DNA of 52,222 bases from the NCBI GenBank assembly GCA_028864975.1, contig JAGWLG010000025.1, positions 1 to 52,222 on the forward strand, given 5' to 3'. Position numbers and translations under genes: made by a program. This document shows positions 33,349 through 41,822 of this stretch, in pieces. The stretch comes from Thermoplasmata archaeon. GTDB lineage: Archaea; Thermoplasmatota; Thermoplasmata; Lutacidiplasmatales; UBA184. The notes under the pieces were generated by a model, which worked only from the letters and a program-made list of their open reading frames with translations, searched no databases and was not told the origin of the DNA. Position 1 is the first letter of the stretch; every line of letters starts with the position of its first letter.

Positions 33349-33375
33349 CCGGGGGGAACGGTGCGCTCCCCCCGG
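33349..33375. terminator. Perfect 9-bp GC hairpin after the glutamate dehydrogenase gene
   Basis: CCGGGGGGA (33349-33357) pairs perfectly with TCCCCCCGG (33367-33375) around a 9-nt loop, starting 17 nt beyond the gdh stop on the minus strand. There is no long T-tract, so it may be a 3'-end stabiliser or weak terminator. Such GC-rich hairpins can also arise by chance here. Confidence 0.35.
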
Positions 33376-33391
33376 GTTTCGGTGCTGCCCC

Positions 33392-34654
33392 CTAGGGGTA
33401 GATGCCGCGGACCCGCATCGCTTCGACAACGCGTCCGACCGCGACGATGTAGGCCGCCGTGCGGTTGTGGACGTTGTTCTTCTTGGCGACGTCCGCCACG
33501 GAGCGGTAGGAGGCCGACATCACCCGCTCAAGGCGGGAGTTGACGTCGTTCACGTCCCAGAAGTACCCCTGCAGGTCCTGGACCCACTCGAAGTAGCTCA
33601 CGGTGACACCGCCCGCGTTCGCGAGGACGTCGGGGAGGACGGTGACCTTGTTCTTGTGCAGGATCTCGTCCGCCTCAGGGGTCGTGGGGCCGTTCGCGGC
33701 CTCCGCGACGATCTTCGCTCTCACGTCCTTGGCGTTCTCCTTCGTGATCTGGTTCTCGAGCGCGGCCGGGATGAGCACGTCGCATTCGAGCCCCAAGAGC
33801 TCGCTGTTCGAGACCTTCTGGGACCCGGGGAACCCGACGACGCTCCCCCTCTCCTGCTTGTACTTCTCCACGGCGGCGATGTCGAGCCCGCTCTTGTTGA
33901 GGATCCCGCCCTTGGAGTCGGACACGGCGATGACCTTGGAGCCAAGCTCCTTCGACACAAGGTTCGCGGCGATGCTCCCCGCGTTCCCGAAGCCCTGAAC
34001 GGCGACGGTGGCCCCCTTGGTCTTGAGGCCCTGGTCCTTCGCGGCCTCGCGGATGACGTACATGCACCCGCGACCGGTCGCTTCCCCGCGTCCCTCGGAA
34101 CCTCCGATGGAGAGCGGCTTGCCCGTCACGACCCCGGGGACGGAGTACCCCTTCTGCATCGAGTACGTGTCCATGATCCAGGCCATGGTCTGGCTGTCCG
34201 TGTACACATCGGGCGCGGGCACATCCATCTCGGGCCCGATGATCGGGGCGATCTCGCTTGCGAAGCGCCGGGTCATCCGCTCGAGCTCCCCCTTGCTCAT
34301 CGCCTTAGGGTCGCAGATGATGCCGCCCTTCGCCCCGCCGTACGGCAGGTTCACCACGGCGCACTTCCACGTCATCCACGCCGCGAGCGCTCGGACCTCG
34401 TCCAGAGTGACCTGGGGGTGGTAACGGATGCCTCCCTTGGTCGGCCCGCGGGCCATGTTGTACTGCACCCGATAGCCCGTGTAGACGCGGTAGCTCCCGT
34501 TGTCCATCCGGACCGGGAAGTTGACCGTCAGCTCTCGCTTCGGGTGCTTGAGGATCTCGGTGACCCCTGCGTCCAGGTTGAGGTACTTGGCGCAAATGTC
34601 CACTTGTCGCTGGGCGGTCTCGAACGGATTCACAGCTCCACCGTTATTGGCCAT
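33392..34654 (-). CDS. gdhA: Glutamate dehydrogenase (Glu/Leu/Phe/Val dehydrogenase family)
   Basis: Interconverts glutamate and 2-oxoglutarate plus ammonia with NAD(P). Its 420 residues equal the usual hexameric archaeal enzyme. The substrate site includes GPTKGGIRYHP and PYGGAKGGIICDP with the catalytic Lys, and DVPAPDVYTDSQTMAWIMD follows. The Rossmann domain has VAVQGFGNAG, and the C-terminal helices include DVLANAGGVTVSYFEW. ATG 34654 starts MANNGGAVNPFETAQ; the longer open frame has no homologous look. A possible TATA (GTTATGTATC, minus strand, near 34698-34706) would leave a leader of about 20 nt. Confidence 0.94.
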   Translation of the reverse strand: MANNGGAVNPFETAQRQVDICAKYLNLDAGVTEILKHPKRELTVNFPVRMDNGSYRVYTGYRVQYNMARGPTKGGIRYHPQVTLDEVRALAAWMTWKCAVVNLPYGGAKGGIICDPKAMSKGELERMTRRFASEIAPIIGPEMDVPAPDVYTDSQTMAWIMDTYSMQKGYSVPGVVTGKPLSIGGSEGRGEATGRGCMYVIREAAKDQGLKTKGATVAVQGFGNAGSIAANLVSKELGSKVIAVSDSKGGILNKSGLDIAAVEKYKQERGSVVGFPGSQKVSNSELLGLECDVLIPAALENQITKENAKDVRAKIVAEAANGPTTPEADEILHKNKVTVLPDVLANAGGVTVSYFEWVQDLQGYFWDVNDVNSRLERVMSASYRSVADVAKKNNVHNRTAAYIVAVGRVVEAMRVRGIYP

Positions 34655-34819
34655 CGACGCACCATCCCCTATCGGGGAAGGCGACCACAGCGAGTGGATA
34701 CATAACTCCGGCCCCCTTCCTGTCGGGTCGAGGTCACAAATACGATGCCGGACCGACACTCCGACGGCGGAGCAGGCCGTTCTTCCCCGCACGAGCCCTG
34801 AACGACGCCGGAACGCGGT

Positions 34820-35548
34820 TCACGGCTTACGGAAACCGCCGAGGTCCATCCCTCGACGGTAGAGCGCTCGCACGCCCTTGGACGCTGCAAAGCGGTCCAG
34901 AGCGCCGCCCAGCCATGCCGTGTTGTCCGCGAGAAGCACCCCGTGGGAGGGCATCTTGGGGTCCACGGTGGTGAACTCGAAGGTCGCGTGCTCGAAGGTG
35001 TGCAGGCTGTCGTGCAGGAAGAGGTCCACCTGGTCGAGCTCGCTCACCAGCGAAGGGAGGAGCTCCTGGCTGGGTCCGATCCGAAGGTCCCAGCCGGCGC
35101 GGAGGTGGGGCGGGACAGCCCATCCTGAGCTCTTGCCGGGGGGAAGGGCGACCGGAGAGTCCTCCTTCTCCCTGAAGGTCGCGCCCTTCTGGCGCGTGGG
35201 GAGGTCGATGGAGTGAAGGGTGCCGAAGTGGTTCTGGTTCAGGGCTTTCAGGAAGTACGCAGAGGAAACGCCCGAGGAGACCCCCGCTTCCACGACATGC
35301 TTCGGTCGCAGGAGGCGCACGAGAGCGTAGAGCTCGAACGGCGCGCGGATCTGGGCATAGAAATCGCGACCCGCTTGCTGGTGGGCGAGATCGATGGTCC
35401 GCACGAACGGGGTGTCCTTCTGCGCCTCCTCCACGGCGCCCCGAGCCTCTTCGAGGCTGCGGTCGGAGAGCTTCGCGACCCATTCCGGGTCCACCAGGTC
35501 CTGGTCTCGACGCGCCGTCGCGCTCTTCGAGGTCCGCCTCCGGGGCAT
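34820..35548 (-). CDS. Class I SAM-dependent methyltransferase (Methyltransf_24-like)
   Basis: A 242-residue protein. The SAM motif is VVEAGVSSGVSSAYFLKAL, where GVSSGVSS replaces the usual GxGxG. GTLHSIDLP is the acidic loop. QVDLFLHDSLHTFEHATFEF carries the H-D-S-x-H pattern seen in small class I methyltransferases of the Methyltransf_24 type, and SHGVLLADN closes the core. The substrate is unknown. The start MPRRRTSKS at 35548 lies 24 nt from a TATA-like block shared with the divergent ABC gene. Confidence 0.75.
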   Translation of the reverse strand: MPRRRTSKSATARRDQDLVDPEWVAKLSDRSLEEARGAVEEAQKDTPFVRTIDLAHQQAGRDFYAQIRAPFELYALVRLLRPKHVVEAGVSSGVSSAYFLKALNQNHFGTLHSIDLPTRQKGATFREKEDSPVALPPGKSSGWAVPPHLRAGWDLRIGPSQELLPSLVSELDQVDLFLHDSLHTFEHATFEFTTVDPKMPSHGVLLADNTAWLGGALDRFAASKGVRALYRRGMDLGGFRKP

Positions 35549-35567
35549 GATGGACGGATGCGAGCAC

Positions 35568-35575
35568 GGTATTTT
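35568..35575. promoter_or_regulatory. Single AT block serving two divergent genes
   Basis: GGTATTTT is the only AT-rich block in a 47-nt gap. It is 24 nt before ATG 35548 (minus strand) and 25 nt before ATG 35596 (plus strand). Both leaderless starts therefore appear to depend on the same TBP site or on overlapping sites. Confidence 0.5.
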
Positions 35576-35595
35576 GGGGCCCCCGCGTCGGCGAC

Positions 35596-36579
35596 ATGAT
35601 ATTCCTCTCTTCCCATCCACCTCACGTGCCCTCGGGCGAAGCGTTCTCGTTGGAGAAGGTCTCCAAGGACTATGGGAGCCTCCACGCCCTCTCGGAGGTC
35701 ACCTTCTCCGTACGCCAGGGAGAGGCCGTCGGGTATCTTGGCCCGAACGGTGCAGGGAAGACGACCACGCTGAAGCTCCTCTCGGGCCTCACCCGCCCCA
35801 CCTCGGGAACGCTCCGGCTCGACGGCGTCGAACCGACCAAGGACCGACGTAGGGCACTCTCTTCGGTCGGGGTCCTGGTAGAGACCCCGGGGGTGCTGCC
35901 CTACGTTCGAGGGCGGGACCTGCTCGAGCACATCGCCGAGGTCAAGGGCGTGCCATTGAACGAACGAGGAGCGGCGGTCCTCCACGCGACGAAGACCCTG
36001 GACGTCGCGGAGCCTTCCGAGCGGCTCCTAGGCTCGCTCAGCACCGGGCTTCTGCGTCGCGTCCTTCTGGCTGGGGCCCTGATCGGCGACCCGAAGGTGC
36101 TCGTCCTCGATGAGCCCACGATGGGCCTCGACCCCGCCGCGCGGAACGACCTACGAAACATCCTACGGGGTCTCAAGAAGGAGGGTCGGACGATCTTCCT
36201 CTCGACCCACCTGCTGGAGGATGTGGAGGAGGTCTGCGAGCGGGTCCTCTTCCTGCGGGCCGGCCGTCTCATGGGCGAGGCCCCGGTCTCCCCCGATGGG
36301 CAGGCCCCCAGCTCGGTGGGGCCACGCACCCTCTTGGTCCGCACCTCGGACACGACCGCGCGGGAGCGCGTCGGACGGGCTGCGGGGCCCGAGGTCGGGA
36401 TCGAGGAGTCGGAGCCCGGGACCGAGTTCCTGCTGACCTTCCGGGGGGACGAGCGGAGACAGAGCGAGCTGCTCCGAGCGCTCATCGCGGGAGGGGTCCC
36501 GGTCTCTCGTGCCCAGCCCGTGGGTTCGGACCTCTCGTCGCTCTACATGCAGAAGGTGGGCCGGGAGGAGGCCACGTGA
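35596..36579 (+). CDS. ABC transporter ATP-binding protein
   Basis: A 327-residue nucleotide-binding subunit. Walker A GPNGAGKTT at 50-58, signature motif near 148 as LSTGLLRRV instead of LSGGQ, Walker B VLVLDEPTMGLD near 168, and H-loop IFLSTHLLEDV. A C-terminal domain of about 90 residues has the beta pattern common to ABC-2-type exporters of the DrrA/CcmA class. The altered signature may weaken ATP hydrolysis. The gene overlaps the permease by 4 nt (GTGA), so the pair is translationally coupled. Confidence 0.85.
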   Translation: MIFLSSHPPHVPSGEAFSLEKVSKDYGSLHALSEVTFSVRQGEAVGYLGPNGAGKTTTLKLLSGLTRPTSGTLRLDGVEPTKDRRRALSSVGVLVETPGVLPYVRGRDLLEHIAEVKGVPLNERGAAVLHATKTLDVAEPSERLLGSLSTGLLRRVLLAGALIGDPKVLVLDEPTMGLDPAARNDLRNILRGLKKEGRTIFLSTHLLEDVEEVCERVLFLRAGRLMGEAPVSPDGQAPSSVGPRTLLVRTSDTTARERVGRAAGPEVGIEESEPGTEFLLTFRGDERRQSELLRALIAGGVPVSRAQPVGSDLSSLYMQKVGREEAT

Positions 36580-37268
36580 ACGCCGTGCTCGCGAACGCCC
36601 GGTGGGAGCTCCTTAGGCTCCTGCGGTCACGACGGATCTTCCTGCTCGTGATCCCGGTCATCGCAGGACCGATCGGTAGCGCTCTCGCGTTCTTCTATTT
36701 CGGGAAGATGGAGCCGAACGGAGCGGTCCTGACCCACGGCACCGCCCTCATGCTCGGGCTGTTCGTGACCGGGGGACTCGCGGGCATGGTCATGCTCGAC
36801 CTCTCCGCCCTCTCGGCCGGGGAGGACCTCGCCCGCCGCTCGCACGTGATCGCCTTCGCGCTACCGCAGTCGCGTTCGAGCGTTCTGTTGGGCCGGCTCC
36901 TCGTGGTTTTCGGCGCCACGCTCGGGGTCTTCTCCGTAGGCGCTCTCGGGGTCTGGCCGATCGCAGGTGCCATCGTCCCGGCGCTTCCCAGCGACCCCCA
37001 TCCGCTCTACGACGCCACCCACCTCTTCCTGGCCATGCTCTCGCTCCTTTTCTTCCTCGGAGCGGTGACCCTGAACGCCTCCATCATCACCAAGAGCTCC
37101 TCGGAGGCCCTGGTGGCGGGGGTGCTCGCGGGGGTCGTGACCGCGGCCGCGGCGTTCTACTTCACCTACCTCCACCAGATCTCGCTCCTCTTCCCCGAGG
37201 TATTGCTCGTGGTGGGAGCCGTGGCCCTGGGATGGTCCTTCCTTCGGTTCGAGCGGCTCGAGAGCTGA
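36576..37268 (+). CDS. ABC-2-type transporter membrane subunit
   Basis: A 230-residue integral membrane protein with six predicted helices, starting with a short amphipathic N-terminus (VLANARWELLRLLRSRRIF) typical of ABC-2 permeases. FLLVIPVIAGPIGSALAFFY is helix 1 and VLLVVGAVALGWSFL is the last helix. The substrate is unknown. GTG 36576 overlaps the ATPase stop codon. Co-transcription from the 35.57-kb promoter is likely. It is convergent with thiL. Confidence 0.78.
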   Translation: MNAVLANARWELLRLLRSRRIFLLVIPVIAGPIGSALAFFYFGKMEPNGAVLTHGTALMLGLFVTGGLAGMVMLDLSALSAGEDLARRSHVIAFALPQSRSSVLLGRLLVVFGATLGVFSVGALGVWPIAGAIVPALPSDPHPLYDATHLFLAMLSLLFFLGAVTLNASIITKSSSEALVAGVLAGVVTAAAAFYFTYLHQISLLFPEVLLVVGAVALGWSFLRFERLES

Positions 37269-37285
37269 GGGGGGGAGCGGCGCGC

Positions 37286-38311
37286 TCAGGAGCGCGCGAA
37301 CGAGTCCCATCCGACCTTAGGGAAGGGGCGGGTGTTCCCTTCCTTGTCCTCGAAGAACGAGGGGCCCTTCTCGTGGACCGAGCCGATGACGCAGACCCGA
37401 CCTCCGGCACGAACGACGTTCTTGAGCGTCGCGTCGAAGCTCGAACGGGGGAAGCAGGTCAGGAGCTCGTAGTCCCCACCTAGGAAGGAGACCTCCTCGA
37501 CGGGCAGCCGGAGCGCTTTCGCGACCTTCACGGCGAGCGGGTCATACGGGACCCAGTCCTCTCGGAGGTGCACCGAGACGCCGGAGGCCTCGCAGAGGTG
37601 CCGTGCCGCGGCCAGAAGCCCGTCCGAAGTATCGGTGGTGGCGGTCGCTGTGGGCGCGAGGGCGAGTCCCTCACGTAGACGGGGTCGGACCCCCAGGACC
37701 ACGCCCATCGCGTCCTTCTCGGTCAGCGACCCCTCCTTCCATGCGAGGTAGGCGGAGCTCCCTCTCCCCGTGGTTCCCGTGGTCGCGATCAGGTCCCCCG
37801 GGAAGGCCCCGGAGATCGGCATCAGGTTGTTGGCGTTCGCCTCTCCCACGGCGATGGGCACGATCCCCCGCCGCTCGCTGCGCTTGCTGTCCCCACCCAG
37901 GAGATGGGTCCCGACGAGGCGCGACGCTTCCTCCAGTCCGAGGATCACCTGTTGGGCCCAGCGTGCGGGGGTGTCCGGGGGGAGCAGGAGGGCCCCCAGC
38001 AGCGCGACCGGTCGCCCGCCCTTGGCCGCGAGGTCCGAGAAGTTCACGTTCGCGGCGAACCGCCCCACCGCCCGAGGGTCCGCGGTCGCGGGGAAGTGGG
38101 TCTCCTCCATCACCGCGTCGGTGGTGAGGAGGTGAACGTTCCTTCCTCCGGTCGGGATCGCAGCACAGTCGTCGCCCAGGGGTAGGAGACCCATGCGTCC
38201 CGCGGGCAGCGTCTTGGCGATCCACTCATGCAACCCCGCTTCGGTGACCTCCTCGAGGGTGCCCGACGGGGGGGAGCGCGGGGACCCTACCTTGCGCGGG
38301 CGTTTCAGCAT
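37286..38311 (-). CDS. thiL: Thiamine-monophosphate kinase
   Basis: Phosphorylates thiamine monophosphate to the active diphosphate using ATP. It is a 341-residue member of the PurM/ThiL fold. GLLPLGDDCAAIP carries the metal-binding Asp pair, then LLTTDAVMEETHF, VNFSDLAAKGGRP, LLGGDSKRSE, TTGTTGRGSSA and the C-terminal TTDTSDGLLAA all follow family order. The first 20 residues (MLKRPRKVGSPRSPP) are an extension. The gene lies 21 nt behind the acyl-CoA dehydrogenase gene in the same direction. Confidence 0.93.
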   Translation of the reverse strand: MLKRPRKVGSPRSPPSGTLEEVTEAGLHEWIAKTLPAGRMGLLPLGDDCAAIPTGGRNVHLLTTDAVMEETHFPATADPRAVGRFAANVNFSDLAAKGGRPVALLGALLLPPDTPARWAQQVILGLEEASRLVGTHLLGGDSKRSERRGIVPIAVGEANANNLMPISGAFPGDLIATTGTTGRGSSAYLAWKEGSLTEKDAMGVVLGVRPRLREGLALAPTATATTDTSDGLLAAARHLCEASGVSVHLREDWVPYDPLAVKVAKALRLPVEEVSFLGGDYELLTCFPRSSFDATLKNVVRAGGRVCVIGSVHEKGPSFFEDKEGNTRPFPKVGWDSFARS

Positions 38312-38332
38312 GCGCGCTCGCCCCGCTCCCGT

Positions 38333-39547
38333 TCAACCGCCAGCCGGCGGCGCATAGGGGAGGAACTCCTTCCCGAGAAGCTCCCGGCCCAGGATGATCC
38401 GCATGACGTTGAGCCCGCCCTCCGCCCCGACCATGTAGCTCATGATCCCGCGGAGCCCGAGCTCGAGCCCGACCTCCTTCGTGTAGCCGCTCGCCCCGAA
38501 CCACATCATGACCTTCTTCACCGCGTCGAACGCGAGCTGGGGCGCGGTGAGCTTCACGGCCGCGACGACGCGGTCGACCTCCCCCCGGTGGGAAGTGTCG
38601 CCCTTGAACGTGTACTGGTCGAGGAGCCACGCCGCGCGTCGGACCTGCCACTTCACAGCTTCGCTCTGGGCCCACAGGTCGGCGAGCTCGAACTGGATCC
38701 CCTCGTACTTCCCGAGCGGCTGTCCGAAGACCTGTCGTTCCTTGATGTAGGCGATGCCGGTCTCGATCGCCCGCTCGGCCGCGCCGACGCAGGCCGCCGC
38801 GACGAAGGTCCGGGCCACTTGGAACCCCTGCATCGCGAGGCTGAACCCCTTCCCCTCCTTGCCGAGGAGGTACCTCTCGGGGACATGGACCTCGTCGTAG
38901 TGGAGCATGCAGGTCGAGATCCCCATCCGGCCCATGTTGACGAGCTTCTGGGCCGTGGTCCCTTTCGCGTTCGCGGGCACGTAGAGGAAGTTGAACCCGT
39001 TGCCATCCTTCTGACGCGTCAACGTGACGTGCCCGCCACCGTTCGCTCGCGCCTCCATCACCCCGGAGAGGAAGGTCTTCTCCCCGTCGACCACGAGATC
39101 CTTCCCCACCCTCCACGAGCGCGTCCGCATGCTCGCCAGGTCGCTCCCACCCCCTGGCTCCGTCGTGGCAATGCCCAGGAACGCCTTCCCAGAGCAGACG
39201 GACGGGAGGATCTCCTTCTTCGCCTCCTCGGTCCCGTGCCGAGCGAGAAGGTAGCCCCAGCCGGCTTCGAGCAGGAAGTAGACCGCGGTGGCCATGGAGA
39301 AGTCGCCCCGTCCGATCTCTTCGGCCGCGATCTCCGTTTGGACGGCGGTGGCTCCCATGCCGCCGTACTCCTCGGGCACCGGCATCGCGAACAGCCCGAG
39401 CCGGGCCATCTCGTTCAGGACCTTCGGAGGGATGGTCCCCGTCTCGTCGATCTCCTTCTCGTTCTTCCGTAGCACCTCGTCGCCAAAACGCCGCAACGTG
39501 GACTGGAACGCCTCTTCCTCAGGGGTCAAGCGGAAGTCCATGGCCAT
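38333..39547 (-). CDS. Acyl-CoA dehydrogenase
   Basis: An FAD enzyme of 404 residues introducing a trans-2,3 double bond into acyl-CoA thioesters. The N-terminal helical domain starts MAMDFRLTPEEEAFQ. LGIATTEPGGGSDL is the FAD-binding middle domain. RQVFGQPLGKYEGIQF and the C-terminal GAEGGLNVMRIILGREL follow. The catalytic base appears to be E376 in GAEGG, in the position of the MCAD-type glutamate. The electron acceptor is not in the window. ATG 39547 lies 29 nt from a TATA-like block; ATG 39541 is an alternative. Confidence 0.92.
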   Translation of the reverse strand: MAMDFRLTPEEEAFQSTLRRFGDEVLRKNEKEIDETGTIPPKVLNEMARLGLFAMPVPEEYGGMGATAVQTEIAAEEIGRGDFSMATAVYFLLEAGWGYLLARHGTEEAKKEILPSVCSGKAFLGIATTEPGGGSDLASMRTRSWRVGKDLVVDGEKTFLSGVMEARANGGGHVTLTRQKDGNGFNFLYVPANAKGTTAQKLVNMGRMGISTCMLHYDEVHVPERYLLGKEGKGFSLAMQGFQVARTFVAAACVGAAERAIETGIAYIKERQVFGQPLGKYEGIQFELADLWAQSEAVKWQVRRAAWLLDQYTFKGDTSHRGEVDRVVAAVKLTAPQLAFDAVKKVMMWFGASGYTKEVGLELGLRGIMSYMVGAEGGLNVMRIILGRELLGKEFLPYAPPAGG

Positions 39548-39571
39548 CCTCTCGGGGCGGAGGGGACCGCC

Positions 39572-39580
39572 CACTTAAGG
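39572..39580 (-). promoter_or_regulatory. TATA-like box of the acyl-CoA dehydrogenase gene
   Basis: Minus strand CCTTAAGTG is centred 29 nt before ATG 39547. Confidence 0.45.
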
Positions 39581-39613
39581 CAAGGCCCCCAACCGGGGTC
39601 GGCTCGGCCGCCG

Positions 39614-39940
39614 TCAGATCCTGTTCGCCAGGTAAGGGCCCAGGAAACCGTGGTCGACGTACTTGTAGAGGAAGTACGTGATGCCGAGCAGCAGCAGGCC
39701 GCAGAGCCACGTCATGCCGGTCGCCGCCCAGCTCGGCTTACTCTTCATCCAAAAGAACATGTCCAGAGGGTCGACACGCCACTTGACGAACTTGTAGCCG
39801 CAGTAGAGCGTGACGAGGGCGAGGAGCCCCGAGAGGGCGGGCGTGAAGACGTAGCCCAACCCCGCGCCGAACAGCAGCAGGATGAGCCCCAGGACCCCAT
39901 GGGCGTGGGACTCCGGGACCTGCGGTCGCATCCCCTGCAT
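39614..39940 (-). CDS. Small membrane protein with three helices
   Basis: A 108-residue protein of unknown function. Hydrophobic helices lie at about 15-33 (VLGLILLLFGAGLGYVF), 36-52 (LSGLLALVTLYCGYKFV) and 75-95 (MTWLCGLLLLGITYFLYKYV), with the soluble loop WRVDPLDMFFWMKSKPSW between the second and third. ATG 39940 lies 31 nt from a GATATAG block. ATG 39931 is an alternative start. It is divergent from the GAPDH gene and precedes the acyl-CoA dehydrogenase gene on the same strand. Confidence 0.68.
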   Translation of the reverse strand: MQGMRPQVPESHAHGVLGLILLLFGAGLGYVFTPALSGLLALVTLYCGYKFVKWRVDPLDMFFWMKSKPSWAATGMTWLCGLLLLGITYFLYKYVDHGFLGPYLANRI

Positions 39941-39967
39941 CGTTCGATAGGAGGAGCGAGGTCCTGG

Positions 39968-39974
39968 GATATAG
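39968..39974 (-). promoter_or_regulatory. TATA box of the three-helix membrane protein gene
   Basis: Minus strand CTATATC is centred 31 nt before ATG 39940. Confidence 0.5.
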
Positions 39975-40026
39975 CTCCGCCGGGAGCACTCGGGCTTCGG
40001 CCCGAGGCGACACCGGGGCGACCGAA

Positions 40027-40034
40027 CCCCTTTA
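40027..40034 (+). promoter_or_regulatory. TATA-like box of the GAPDH gene
   Basis: CCTTTACC is centred about 28 nt before ATG 40059, supporting that start over the longer frame. Confidence 0.45.
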
Positions 40035-40058
40035 CCTGTGGAGCGCTCCCCCCTCCCG

Positions 40059-41087
40059 ATGGCGCTCAAAGTGGCCGTGAACGGCTACGGGACGATCGGG
40101 AAGCGTGTGGCGGACGCCATCCACCTCCAGAAGGACATGACGCTCGTGGGCGTCGCCAAGACCCGCCCGGGATTCGAGGGACGACGTGCCGTGGAGAAGG
40201 GGTTCAAGCTCTTCGTCGCCGGAGATGGGACGAAAGAGGAGTTCGAGAGGGCGGGGATCTCGGTCGCGGGGAACCTGCTCGACCTCTTGCAGCAGTCGGA
40301 CGTGGTCATCGACGCCACGCCCGAGAAGGTCGGAGCCGCGAACAAGCCCGTCTACGACGAGGCCAAGATCGCCGCGGTCTGGCAGGGCGGCGAGAAGGCC
40401 TCGGTCGCCGAGCACTCCTTCAACGCCCTCGCGAACTACCCGGAGTGCTTCGGCGCAAAGAAGGTCCGCGTGGTCTCTTGCAACACCACCGGCCTCGCCC
40501 GTGCCGCCTCCGTCCTGCGCAGGGACTTCGGGGTCCAGCACTGGGAAGCGACGCTCGTGCGACGTGCCGCGGACCCGGGGGAGACCAAGCGGGGCCCCAT
40601 CAACGGGATCCTCCCGACGATGTCGCTGCCCTCCCACCACGGACCCGATGTGAGGACCATCTTCCCGGACCTGCCGATCGCCACGACGGCGGTCGTCGTC
40701 CCGACCACCCTCATGCACGTCCATGTCAACCACGTCCGCCTCGCCCGGCCCCCCTCTGACGGGGGGAAGGTCCTGGAGGCGTTCCGCTCCACCCCTCGTT
40801 TCGTGCTCTTCCGAGGTTCGGACCACTTGGAAGGCACCCCTCAGGTCATCGAGTGGGCGAGGGACCTGGGGCGTCCGCGCAACGACGTGATGGAGAACGT
40901 GCTGTGGGAAGAGGGGCTCAAGCTCGACGGGGAGGACCTCTACTTCTTCCAGGCCATCCACCAGGAGTCCATCGTCGTCCCGGAGAACGTTGACGTCCTT
41001 CGGGCCATGTTCCAGCTCGAGAGCGACCCGCTCAAGAGCATCGAGCGGACGGACCACGCGCTCGGGATCGCTCGCGTGGCGACGTAA
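40059..41087 (+). CDS. gap: Glyceraldehyde-3-phosphate dehydrogenase, archaeal type II
   Basis: A phosphorylating NAD(P)-dependent GAPDH of 342 residues. The N-terminal Rossmann motif is VAVNGYGTIGKRVADAI. The catalytic cysteine is C141 in VVSCNTTGLAR, the pattern of the archaeal enzyme, which has C-N-T-T rather than the bacterial S-C-T-T-N. It carries the family segments DATPEKVGAANK and GPINGILPTM. It acts in gluconeogenesis or lower glycolysis. It is a single gene divergent from the three-helix membrane protein gene. Confidence 0.95.
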   Translation: MALKVAVNGYGTIGKRVADAIHLQKDMTLVGVAKTRPGFEGRRAVEKGFKLFVAGDGTKEEFERAGISVAGNLLDLLQQSDVVIDATPEKVGAANKPVYDEAKIAAVWQGGEKASVAEHSFNALANYPECFGAKKVRVVSCNTTGLARAASVLRRDFGVQHWEATLVRRAADPGETKRGPINGILPTMSLPSHHGPDVRTIFPDLPIATTAVVVPTTLMHVHVNHVRLARPPSDGGKVLEAFRSTPRFVLFRGSDHLEGTPQVIEWARDLGRPRNDVMENVLWEEGLKLDGEDLYFFQAIHQESIVVPENVDVLRAMFQLESDPLKSIERTDHALGIARVAT

Positions 41088-41141
41088 CGGGGGCGAGCAC
41101 GCTCGCGGGAGCGCCCGTGGCCATCACGGGTTCCCACTCCC

Positions 41142-41150
41142 CTTTAAATA
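41142..41150 (+). promoter_or_regulatory. TATA box of the rpo7-spt4-S24e-S27ae cluster
   Basis: CTTTAAATA is a canonical archaeal TATA box centred about 31 nt before ATG 41178. It is the only evident promoter ahead of five closely spaced genes. Confidence 0.65.
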
Positions 41151-41177
41151 GAGCGTCCTTGTCGCGGCCCGAGCCTG

Positions 41178-41810
41178 ATGTACTATCTCGAAACACGTCG
41201 GGACGTCGTCCGCATTCCTCCGTCGCGGCTCTCCCCGAACATTGGCGATGTCATCTCGGAGCTCGCCCAGCAGCAGTTCGAGGGGAAGCTCCTGGACGGC
41301 CAGAGCCTGACCGTCCTGATCATGAACGTCAAGCTCATCGGGGAGGGAAGGATCATCCACGGGGACGGCGGCGTCTACCAGGACGTGGAGTACACCGCCC
41401 TGCTCTTCCGGCCCGAGCTGCAGGAGGTTGTCGAAGGTCAGGTCGTCGAGGTCCGGAAGTTCGGGGCCTTCGTCCGCTTCGGCCCCCTGGACGGACTGCT
41501 CCACGTGAGCCAGATCATGGACGACCGGGTCAACATCGATGAGCACAACCAGCGCCTGGTCGGGGTCGAGACCAAGCGCGACCTGCGGGTGGGTTACAAG
41601 GTCCGGGCCCGCATCGTCTCCCTCTCCCTCTCGGAGATCTCCCCGCGCGACAGCCGTATCGGTCTCACGATGCGCCAACCGGGACTGGGCCGGCTCGAGT
41701 GGATCGTCGAGGCCCACAAGAAGGCCGAGAAGGCGAGCGGGGGCGGAGGCGAGCGCGGCGGCGGTAGGAAGGCCCCCGCGGCGCCAGCCCCCAAACCCAA
41801 GGCCGCGTGA
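41178..41810 (+). CDS. rpo7: DNA-directed RNA polymerase subunit Rpo7 (RpoE')
   Basis: The stalk subunit homologous to eukaryotic RPB7. The N-terminal tip domain (MYYLETRRDVVRIPPSRL) is followed by an S1/OB domain (about 80-165: VVEGQVVEVRKFGAFVRFG, DGLLHVSQIMDDRV). It binds exiting RNA and helps open the promoter. At 210 residues it is about 20 longer than usual because of a Gly/Lys/Ala-rich tail. First gene of a five-gene unit; spt4 follows after 12 nt with its own Shine-Dalgarno. Confidence 0.96.
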   Translation: MYYLETRRDVVRIPPSRLSPNIGDVISELAQQQFEGKLLDGQSLTVLIMNVKLIGEGRIIHGDGGVYQDVEYTALLFRPELQEVVEGQVVEVRKFGAFVRFGPLDGLLHVSQIMDDRVNIDEHNQRLVGVETKRDLRVGYKVRARIVSLSLSEISPRDSRIGLTMRQPGLGRLEWIVEAHKKAEKASGGGGERGGGRKAPAAPAPKPKAA

Positions 41811-41814
41811 GGAG
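41809..41814 (+). promoter_or_regulatory. Shine-Dalgarno site of spt4
   Basis: GAGGAG overlaps the rpo7 stop codon and ends 8 nt before ATG 41823, as expected for an internal operon gene. Confidence 0.5.
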
Positions 41815-41822
41815 TTCGTTCG

